From Congeria kusceri (Eukaryota > Mollusca > Bivalvia > Myida > Dreissenidae): a stretch of DNA of 64,000 nt. Of the stretch, positions 33,855 through 45,800 are shown piece after piece; within the stretch, counting starts at the first letter, position 1; each line of letters starts with the position of its first letter. Under the pieces are notes generated by a model. That model saw only the letters and a program-made list of their open reading frames with translations, was not told the origin of the DNA and ran no database searches. Made by a program: the position numbers and the translations under genes. The stretch covers positions 40,000,926 to 40,064,925 of the forward strand of contig CM051036.1 in the NCBI GenBank assembly GCA_027627225.1, given 5' to 3'.

Positions 33855-36800
33855 CTGGACAGTGGGGGGCCACCCTCCTGGTGGGGTACACCTCCGTGAG
33901 GCTGGATTCTGCTCAGATCTATCACGAATGTTGACACATTTGTCTTGCTAAATGAAGCACCAATCTGAAAACAGCAAAAGCAGGGTACAAAAATCTTATT
34001 TATTCAATGAAGCAACATTATACTTAAAACCGCAGTCCACAGTATGTAATTCAACACATCTTAACTTGGCATTAGAACTATAATGAACGTTAACGACGTT
34101 TATTAGACTGAAACCTTTTACTTGTTTATGAAAGGCATTTGATAATGTCTACGTTCAAAAACGCTTGATACGAACTAAATATACACTAATGTACATGCTG
34201 ATATACTCCAGAGTCATCACCAGCTATCGCATACAGATATTTTTACGATAAAGTTACCAAAACGTTATTATTTTGCAAATTTCAATGCGTTTTTTTTATA
34301 TTTTGATCGGTAAGATGTCCATTAGAAATGATTTCTGCGAAGTTTTATTTTTATTAACATATTTCTGGACTGCTGCTTTAAGGTTTCATAGGTGAATTTT
34401 TGTTTCACAATGTGTGTGACCACATGACCATGGAATTTCAAACTGGAGGATACTGATTGTAATACAAAATTGTATATGCTGGTATATAGGCATGCAAAGT
34501 TATAACAATCTCAATGCATTCAAAGTTATAACAACTGATAAAAAAAAAAGCATGCAAAGTTATAACAATAAATCCATGTCAAATTTTTTTAACTGCCTTT
34601 ATGCTGCTTACCAGTTGATTTTTAGCAATGCTCATGTCTGCAACCTCTCCCCAGGCTATGGGCACAGAGTCAAAGCAGTGTGTGGGCTCCCAGCCATACA
34701 CCTTGAGGAAATCCCTCACACCACTGTACAGACACATGCCCTCCGAGTCAATACATATGCTCCTGGAATGGTGAAACAAGATACAGTCAAAACATATGCT
34801 CCTGGAATGGTGAAACAAGATACAGTCAAAACATATCATGCTCCTAGAATGGTGAAACAAGATACAGACAAAACATATCATGCTCCTTGAATGGTGAAAC
34901 AAGATACAGTCAAAACATATGCTCCTAGAATGGTGAAACAAGATACAGACAAAACATATGCTCTTGGAATGGTGAAACAAGATACAGTCAAAACATATGC
35001 TCCTGGAATGGTGAAACAAGATACAGTCAAAACATATGCTCCTGGAATGGTGAAACAAGATACAGTCAAAACATATGCTCCTGGGATGGTGAAACCAGAT
35101 ACAGTCAAAACATATGCTCCTGGGATGGTGAAACAAGATACAGTCAAAACATATGCTCCTGGGATGGTGAAACCAGATACAGTCAAAACATATGCTCCTG
35201 GGATGGTGAAACAAGATACAGTCAAAACATATGCTCCTGGGATGGTGAAACAAGATACAGTCAAAACATATGCTCCTGGGATGGTGAAACAAGATACAGT
35301 CAAAACATATGCTCCTGGGATGGTGAAACAAGATACAGTCAAAACATATGCTCCTGGGATGGTGAAACAAGATACAGTCAAAACATATGCTCCTGGGATG
35401 GTGAAACAAGATACAGTCAAAACATATGCTCCTGGGATGGTGAAACAAGATACAGTCAGAATAATATGCTCCTGTGATGTTGAAACAAGATACAGTCAGA
35501 ACATGTGCTCTTGGAATGGTGAAACAAGATACAGTCAAAACATATGCTCCTGGGATGGTGAAACAAGATACAGTCAGAATAATATGCTCCTGTGATGTTG
35601 AAACAAGATACAGTCAGAACATGTGCTCTTGGAATGGTGAAACAAGATACAGTCAAAACATATGCTCCTGGGATGGTGAAACAAGATACAGTCAAAACAT
35701 ATGCTCCTGGGATGGTGAAACAAGATACAGTCAGAATAATATGCTCCTGTGATGTTGAAACAAGATACAGTCAGAACATGTGCTCTTGGAATGGTGAAAC
35801 AAGATACAGTCAAAACATATGCTCCTGGGATGGTGAAACAAGATACAGTCAGAATAATATGCTCCTGTGATGGTGAAACAAGATACAGTCAAAACATATG
35901 CTCCTGGGATGGTAAAACAAGATACAGTCAGAACATATGCACCTAGAATGGTGAAACAAGATACAGTCAGAATAATATGCTCCTGGAATGGTGAAACAAG
36001 ATACAGTCAAAACATATACTCCTGGAATGGTGAAACAAGATACAGTCAGAACATCATTATGCTCCTGGAATGGTGAAACAAGATACCGTCAGAACACAAG
36101 GAAATGCCTTACACCACTGTACAGACACATGCCCTCGGAGTCAAAACAATTGCTCCTCAAATGCAATCGTTAAACACGAGTCAGAACTGCATGAATAATG
36201 ATAACATATTCAGTAACTAACTTTGGGACACGACATTTGTCACAGTGACCTTTAAGCCAAAAGACAATTGTAGGTGAAATCTTCAACTGTTATAAAATTA
36301 AATCATAAAATGTTGGAAATACTTTGCATGCATTTACTGGGTTTGGCTACAAACAGAGATCAAGAAACATTTGAAAGTTAAAGATACTAGTACAAGGAAT
36401 CTTTCCAACTGTCAATGAAGCAACTGCGACGTTGATAATGCATTAATAATTCTACTCGAAATGAGTGGGATTGAAATATATTTTTACATGAATAACTGGC
36501 ATTACTTATGCTGTTGATATTTAATTTATTATTCAAAGGCATTTGTAAAGGATGATTAATCTAGATCTAGATAACACATGGCAATCAAAGCAACACATGT
36601 AGTACTCTGTAATAACTTCATATAAAATTCAACTTATCAGTTTCTAACTTAATTACCGAGATGATACAATGGGAAGAAACCCAATATGTATATCCCACTG
36701 CCCTCAGCATATGGCATTAACAGAAAATGTGGATGTACTCACATCAATCCAGATTTTTAAATCACTGCATTACATGTATGTAAGACCACATAACCAAATA

Positions 36801-39800
36801 AACATAACAATATCACAAAAAATCATTTTTCAGAGTAAATCAATGTTTGGTAAAAGATAATGCTTTGTCCTGGAAAATTAGCATTATGAAATACTGCAAA
36901 ATACAAATATGTGGTGATCTTGTTTGAACAGTACAACAGTAGTTGGAATGAAACATATAATGTTTTATATTTACGTAGTGTTAAATTCCCCAAATTTGTA
37001 TATGTGCACAGTAATAAGTAGTAATAGTAAATTCAATGTGACCCAAATAGACTGAAATTATCATGTTTTTTCTTAATTTCCATGTAATTATACACCTTCA
37101 ATCACATAAAATATGCAACACACAGGGAAAGGAAAAAGAAAATATGTCACATGGGCAGAATGGACCACGCATTTTCCCCTTGACACCATCCTTCCATCAC
37201 CTACTTGTCGGAACTTCCAGATGCCAGGAGCATTTCATTGGGATGAAATTCTATCACGTTCACCCCAGCCGTGTGAAGACGCATGTCTGTCAACAACTTG
37301 CCGGCCGTGAGATCCCAGATCTGCAGGGTAAAATTCTCTTAACATATTGCTACTTTAGGCTACAACATACAAACATGTTTTTTAATTACTGGTAAATCCG
37401 TGATCTGTTAAACTGAGTGATCAATAATATTTATTGAAAATGTGTGTGGCCAGTCAGAAAGTCAGGACTACACTGTAAGTTGGTAATCAACTGAGTAGGC
37501 ATTGTCATAAAACTAATAGGGAATAGAGATCTCTAAATTTTGTGAAGGATCTTTACTCAAGAGGTTTATACATGTACTCAATCAGGTAATTGAAATTCCC
37601 TGAATTTTGTGAAGGATCTTTACTGAAAAGGTTTATACATGTACTCCAATCAGGGAATAGAGAACCCTAAATTTTGTGAAGGATCTTTACTCAAGAGGTT
37701 TATACATGTACTTCAATGAGGTAATTGAAATCCCTAAATTTTGTGAAGGATCTTTACTCACAAGGTATATACATGTACTCCAATCAAGTAATTGAAATCC
37801 CCAAATATTGTGAATGATCTTTACTCAAGAGCTTTATACATGTACTCCAATCAGGGAACAGAGATCCCTAAATTTTGTGAAGGATCTTTACTCAAGAGCT
37901 TTATACATGTACTCCAATCAGGGAACAGAGATCCCTAAATTTTGTGAAGGATCTTTACTCAAGAGCTTTATACATGTACTCCAATCAGGTAATTGAAATC
38001 CCTAAATTTTGTGAAGGATCTTTACTTAAAAGATTTATACATGTACTCCAAATCAGGAAATAGAGATCCCTAAATTTTGAGAAAGATCTTTACTTAAGAG
38101 CTTTATACATGTACTCCAATCAGGTAATTGAAATCCCTAAATTTTGTGAATAATCTTTACTCAAGAGCTTTATACATGTACTCCAATCAGGGAACAGAGA
38201 TCCCTAAATTTTGTGAAGGATCTTTACTCAAGAGCTTTATACATGTACTCCAATCAGGGAACAGAGATCCCTAAATTTTGTGAAGGATCTTTACTCAAGA
38301 GCTTTATACATGTACTCCAATCAGGTAATTGAAATCCCTAAATTTTATGAAGGATCTTTACTCAAGAGCTTTATACATGTACTCCAATCAGGGAACAGAC
38401 ATCCCTAAATTTTGTGAAGGATCTTTACTCAAGAGCTTTATACATGTACTCCAATCAGGTAATTGAAATCCCTAAATTTTGTGAAGGATCTTTACTTAAA
38501 AGGTTTATACATGTACTCCAATCAGGAAATAGAGATCCCTAAATTTTGAGAAGGATCTTTATTCACAAGGTTAATACATGTACTCCAATCAGGTAATTGA
38601 AATCCCTAAATTTTGTCAATAATCTTTACTCAAGAGCTTTATACATGTACTCCAATCAGGGAACAGAGATCCCTACATTTTGTGAAGGATCTTTACTCAA
38701 GAGCTTTATACATGTACTCCAATCAGGGAACAGAGATCCCTAAATTTTGTGAAGGATCATTACTCAAGAGCTTTATACATGTACTCCAATCAGGTAATTG
38801 AAATCCCTAAATTTTGTGAAGGATCTTTACTCAAAAGGTTTATACATGTACTTCAATCAGGGAATAGAGATCCCTAAATTTTGAGAAAGATCTGTACTCA
38901 CAATGTTTATACATGTACTCCAATCAGGTAATTGAAATCCCTAAATTTTCTGAAGGATCTTTACTCAAAAGGTTTATACATGTACTCCAATCAGGGAATA
39001 GAGATCCCTTAATTTTGAGAAGGATCTTTACTCACAGGGTTTATACATGTACTCCAATCAGGTAATTGAAATCCCTAAATTTTCTGAAGGATCTTTACTC
39101 AAGAGCTTTATACATCTACTCTAATCAGGGAATAGAGATCCCTAAATTTTGTGAAGGATCTTTACTCACAAGGTTTATACATGTACTCCAATCAGGGAAT
39201 AGAGAACGCTAAATTTTGTGAAGGATCTTTACTCAAGAGCTTTATGCATGTACTCCAATCAGGGAACAGAGATCCCTAAATTTTGTGATGGATCTTTACT
39301 CACGAGGTTTATACATGTACTCCAATCAGGGAACAGAGATCCCTAAATTTTGTGAAGGATCTTTACTCAAGAGTTTTATACATATACTCCAATCAGGGAA
39401 TTAATTTTGTGAAGGATCTTTACTCAAGAGCTTTATACATCTACTCTAATCAGGGAATAGAGATCCCTAAATTTTGTGAAGGATCTTTACTCACAAGGTT
39501 TATCTATGAAATCCAATCAAGCTGAACATACATTTTAACAGAAAAATAACTACAAGTGCAGGTTAATTATGAGGCGCATCGTGGGAAAACCGGACTTAAT
39601 GCATGTGCGAAAAGTGTCGTCCCAGATTAGCCTGTGCAGTCCGCACAGGCTAATCTGGGACGGCACTTTCTGCCTACAGTGGATTTATGTTTAGAAGAGA
39701 CTTCATTGAAACAGAAAATACCATAAAAGCGGAAAGTGCTATCCCGGATTAGCCTGTGCGGACTGCCCAGGCTAACCGGGACGACACTCTACGCACATGC

Positions 39801-42800
39801 ATTAAGTCCGGTTTTTCCACGACGCGCCTCATATGAAGTATGTTTCCCAGGACTGATCACAATTTTGTTGAAATTGCATAATGCTGTTGACAATGTTGAA
39901 TGTAATAAATGGACACAGCAGGAGATTAGGCAGTATGCAAGCAAATGAGGTCTTCAGAAGTACCCTAGTAGCAATATGATGACCAGACCTATAAAGAGTA
40001 AAGTGTATCACAAGTTACCAACTAATGCTAATTCCTCAGGGAAGTAGGATCATTTAAAAGGGAGGAAAACTGCCTATAACTACCAAGGTTAACACAAAGC
40101 ATTTCTTTAACACTGTCAAAGAATAAAATTAAACATTTGAAAAACCATATGACTGTCACTAATAAACTTGCACATTTGCCTTCATACATGTAATTTATAA
40201 TGAATTACCTACCTTTATGAGACTGTCTTCTCCGCCTGTGGCAATCCATTTACCGTCGGGACTAAACCTTAATGTATTCACTGGGTTGCTGTGACCCTTG
40301 TATGTGTATATACAGCCTTTACGGCGAATATCCCACAGCTGAAATAAATAATACAACTAACTCTGTATGTGTATTTATTATATACCTGCTGTTTTTCTGC
40401 GATCAAAATGTACTGTATTCAACATTCAAATACCAGAATGCGTATTCGCTACTATCCCACAGCTGAAATAAATAATACAACCAACTCTGTATGTGTATTT
40501 ATTATATACCGGCTGTTTTTCTGCCATCAAATTGTACTGTATTCAACATTCAAATACCAGAATGCGTATTCGCTACTAGCGTTTTCCTATCCCGTATCAC
40601 CGGACTACTTTTGATGTCAAAAACATGCGATCGAATTCGGAAATAATCGGAATGCATTATTATTTACAACTTCAATACTGTACGTGTAGATCTAGATATC
40701 TAGTATGTAATATAATTTTATAAAATAAACAGAACATAAATAAAAGCAGTTTATAATTTTAACTCCTGTAAACGTTTCTTCCTAGAGGCACCCGGTACAG
40801 CATTTCTTCAGACATCACTCATCGTTCAACATATCCAGAAACAAAAAAGTTTACTGCTGTTTTATCAATATCAACTTGTATTATTCAATTCCACCTTCGT
40901 AAAATAAAAGGCAAAAGAGAATAACAGACAGTGATGGTGTTTTATTGTGTATTTAATCTAAAACAAATTAGATGAAATAATAATTATAATATCCACTTAA
41001 CAAAGCAACACAAATCCATTCGCAGCTAATGTTTTTACCAAGTTGTAAATTACGTCATATAATGACGTCATCAAAACACAACTCATTCCCGCGAAAAACA
41101 TTCTTTACGTATCTGTGACATAAAATAGTTCATGATTCGTTTTGGTTTTTTTAAGGAATAATATGCTGAAAAGGTATATAATAAATGGAATATTATATTA
41201 GTATGGTGTTCTGAGTCTCGTTGGTTGTGTCAAGTAGCATCGCACGAGAGGCTGCACCTCTCGTGCGATACGACTTAACAATACCAACTTGACTGATACA
41301 TGTTCTCAGAACACCATACTAGCATAATATTCTATATATACAGCCTTTACGACGAATATATAACACTGCTTAAATAAAGAATACAACTAACTCTATTCTA
41401 TATGTGTATTATACAGCCTTTATGGTGAATATTACACAGTCGAAATAAAAAATATCACTAATTTTGAAGTGTATGGCAGTCTTGGAATTTAATTTTTTCG
41501 ACTCACTTAACTGAAATGTTAAAAATGCGTGAAATAACTTAACTTTAGCTGTTTTGCATAGATCCTTGGTAATTAGCATTTTGTTATGGCAAACGAAATA
41601 CACATTTTAATGGCTAAAGAGTTATCCTACTTTGACAAAAGAGTTGCAGACAAGTGACCTACCTTTATTGTACTGTCTTTAGACCCTGATGCTGCATAAT
41701 CACCGTACGGATGGAAATCTAGACTGCGTACACTGGCTTTGTGTCCTGTTAGTGTCCGTAATACTGAAAAATATTGAACCAGTTGTAATCAGGACAAAAA
41801 ATACGATTTCTTGAAAATTACAGCAAAGAAATAAAAACTATATAGATTTATTGTTATAGAAAATGGAGAACATTATTTACATAAACAAAATGGAAACTAA
41901 TGCAATATTTATAGGCCTTCAATAACCTTGTCGCAGCACTTTTTGGAAAAACAAATACATACAAAAGAAGATTAAATCCATGAGCATGGCACTTATACTG
42001 TAGCTATCATTTAATCCACACAAAAGTATCACTCACACAGTTGGCATTCCTGTCAAACATGTACATCATTATTTCAATGAAACCTTTTAAAATGCCCCAC
42101 AATGGATCAAATGCGCCACACGTAATCTAGCAGCTCAAATCATATTTATAAACAAGACACTGTGTTTGATAAACACAGATGAGTACTGAACAATAACTAG
42201 CACAAGTTAAATGCCATACTTTTAGCCTCCTCGAGGTTCCATATTTTGAGAGCGCCAGACACTGAGCCAGCCACCACCATCTCCTCATTGTGCCCGAACC
42301 TCACGCTGTCCACGGCCGTCGTATGGCCTGCCAGGCTCTGTAAGCGATAACAACAATTGGTACTTAAACACAGGTGACTTTGTAAGGAACAACACTTGAC
42401 ACTCAGCAACAGGGGAATGTGAACTGTCCAAAAACTTTTCAAACTTTTGTCAACATCAAAATTAATGGTTAAAAGCCTGAAACAAAAGTATTTCTGACTT
42501 CATGTAAGTATTTCATAAATTCAAATCAAATTTTTTTATCTGAAATATCCATTCCAACATAATCAATGATCTTGAAAACTAAAATAATTTGTACCAGACA
42601 CATTGTGCTATAATAAAACCCATGCATAATATGTTGTGCAAGCCCATTTGCTTGTGACAGGCTAAAATAATATTGGCAATTAGTCAATTTAATGAGATTT
42701 CTACCTTAAAGTGATTTTCATATACTGCAGCCTGACATTTTTTTAGTTTTTTCCTAAAAATACTTTCCCAAAGGCTGGTAAAGTGTTATTATATTATAAG

Positions 42801-45800
42801 CATTGCAATATATATGAATCAAGAGTTTTTGTTTTGATTTAAGAATTTAATTGCTGTGGGCGTTATGCAAATTAGGCATAATTTTCATAACCAAAGGTGG
42901 ATATAAACTTTACTTTTAACTGCCTAAGGGCCGCAACTAAGGTGTAGACTCCCGTGTAGGAGTCTCGGTTTTAGTTTAGGGTTCATCTAACAGCGTTTCC
43001 AATATCTCCTCAGACATTGCAAATCATTGTTGATCATTTTTATAGTGGATTTTCTGGTAAAACAATTCAAATTTCCAAATATGCATTTACAATGCAACAT
43101 CGCAACACCAGCAACCAATAAATCAGTCATTTTGTTTACGAACGATAATGCATACATCGTAAACGTTCATGTAAAACAATGACGTCATTTTGCAAATAGC
43201 AAATTAATTTTTTTTTGTTAAGGTTCGTGCAAAACAATGACGCCATTTTGCAAATACAGAATGAAAAGGAAGTACGGTCATGAATAATAACGAGGTAATT
43301 TGCATTTTGCAGCCGGTTCATCGGGGTATGAATGACAGGTCACGTGGGCAGATTATCCAATCAGAATGCAGCATTTAGGCGAACATGCAAAAAGTTGCAA
43401 TTACTTATAAATATTTTGGGAACAAAGTGAATACCAGTTGTCAATGCAGACAAGTGAAAGAGCACCCCACTCAGTGGAGTCACTTGGCCAAGACATGTGG
43501 AAGTTAAAACCTGTGTATACCAGTAATCCCTGAAAACGCAGATAGAATCTGATTGAGATTGTGTGAAGCTCTTGACATAAACAATACTTGTAATTGCTCA
43601 AATTCTGTACAGATAATATATCTAAAAGATCAATCAAAATAAGGGGGGAAAGAATGGAAAACAGTTTGGAAATAAACTATTCTGTACATAATAAAATGTA
43701 GCTAAAAAACAGAAAGATGGATTCTATATTGCCATGGATCTTTTTTACTGCAATCTTATTTTCCAACTTTACAAATTGATAAGTATGTATGAGAAATGTA
43801 TGTGTAGTTATACACTGTAATTCTAAATTGGTTCAATCATATTATATAATTATATTTAATGTATATTGTTTAAGACCAAAACCATAAAGAAAAGATAGCT
43901 CTATCTTCACACAAGTTCAGATTTCTTTTTGAAGTCAGCTGATAATTCCTAATGTCATGATTACATAATCTACCTAAAGTACCATATATATTTAAAAGAT
44001 CACCATCAAATTAAAATCATGCAGAGCATTACTTGCCATAATTAACAGTATTAAGAACATATTACCATTAAAATTCTTTGTCCTCAGTTTACTTAACATT
44101 TTCAATGCCATTTATTACAAAGAAATAGTTATTGGCATTTCACTACACTGGTTATAAATTTCAATACCTTTGTTAGCAATTTTTCTCCTAGTTAAATTGC
44201 CAAATGGGCCAAGATGCTCAATCTAATTAAACAGCACAGACAAAGTTATGTAATGCCTTGTCTACCATGGTTATACACCAAAAGTACCCTTGTTACTCTT
44301 GTTGTTACTTTTGTTAGCAATGTTTGCTCCAAGTCTTGTTACTCACCAACAAGGATTCAAAGTCTCCTGGATTGGAGTGTAGTGTCTAGATGTTAATAGA
44401 TGATTTTGTTAGATATTTTGAAACACTTTCAAGGCACACGTTATACAAGCAACAAAATGCAATATATATGTGTCGAAAGCTATACGCATCAACCAAAAAA
44501 TGATTGTTAAAAATATTGTGGTATGGAATAATTGGTATCAAAATCCCAAAGATGGAATTGTTTAGACCTAGATAAGCCATTTATGAAAAAAACAGAAAAT
44601 TATAATTATTTGTAAAAATAAATGGTTTGTAATCTAATTCAATACATAGTTAGGGAATGATGCAGTGAAATAGCAAAAGCTGCAATCTGCTCCTTTTTGC
44701 CCCCCACTCCTGCCGCTCTCTTAACAGGTGACTAGTCAACACATGTTGAAATTCAAAATATATAATGTACTGGTATATGCTATTGTGTAAATATAATATG
44801 ATGTGACATTGTTTAAGAACATTTTTTGAAGCATAAGAAGTATAGACCCCCTAAAGTTATCACATTAAAATTTTCTAAATTCTCATTAATTCCCGTAAGA
44901 CATACATGTAGACTCTCTTCCAATGGGCCATTCCAACATTCTCCCAATGGTTGAAAACAATCACAATAGCAAGCAAACAATGATGGCCTACCATGATGCA
45001 ATTAGGTTTGCCTGCTGTCCACAGGTTCACCTTCCTGTCTTCGCCTCCCGTTACCATCACCCGGCCTGTCTTGTGGCCCATCGCCAGGCAGTTCACGTTC
45101 CCTCCATGGGCTAAAAACTCCTCTGTGAACACAGTAATTACTTATTTTTGATATATTACAAACACAAGAATATGTGAGTAGAGAGTAAAACTTGGCTATT
45201 TCAAACACAATTTCTGGGTAAACACTGTACAGTACAGCTCAGGCTAAACGAAAATTGTGCATGCTGCCAGAGTGTCAGGAAGTCAGAATGTTCGATTCAC
45301 ATAAAAATTGCTTGGTATATCTACGTGGAGTGGTGGCCATTATCCGCGCCGCAATTAAGCCAGCGTGTTTGCTTGGATGATTGATATCTAGTGAAGCTAC
45401 ATAATTATGTAGATATACTTATAATTTAATGATGTACTATGAGTTAACTAACTCAATCACCCTAGCTCTGCGATATGTTTGTTATCACCAAAACTCCACG
45501 AAATATGTTTGTTTTGCTAGACACATACTGTAGTGTAAGCTACACATTTGTACATTCAATTCTGATATGACATGTTTCTGGCAACAGCCATTCTCCCATT
45601 CTCAGAGATTTTTTAAACTGTTTTTGTTTGTTATTTGTCTTGTTTACAATTTATTAAATAATCCATAATTTGTGTCTAATTTTTTTACTTTCATTCCAGA
45701 TTTGAACAAACCAATAAAAGGCCAAAGTGGTTGATGAAGTAATCGATGTAATTTATTAGATGCATACTGAATGTTTTATCCAAACAATTATTAGATCATT

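Noticed and set aside
34891..36173. Plus-strand open frames ([13 protein letters not shown] repeats)
   Set aside because: Antisense reading of the 39-bp array; only the minus frame matters because it matches KATNB1 exon 7.
36640..36710. Missing KATNB1 WD exon near 36660-36700
   Set aside because: An AG...GT frame exists, but its translation ([12 protein letters not shown]) has no WD-repeat features.
34763..39503. CRISPR array
   Set aside because: Repeats are directly adjacent with no unique spacers, in an animal gene with introns.
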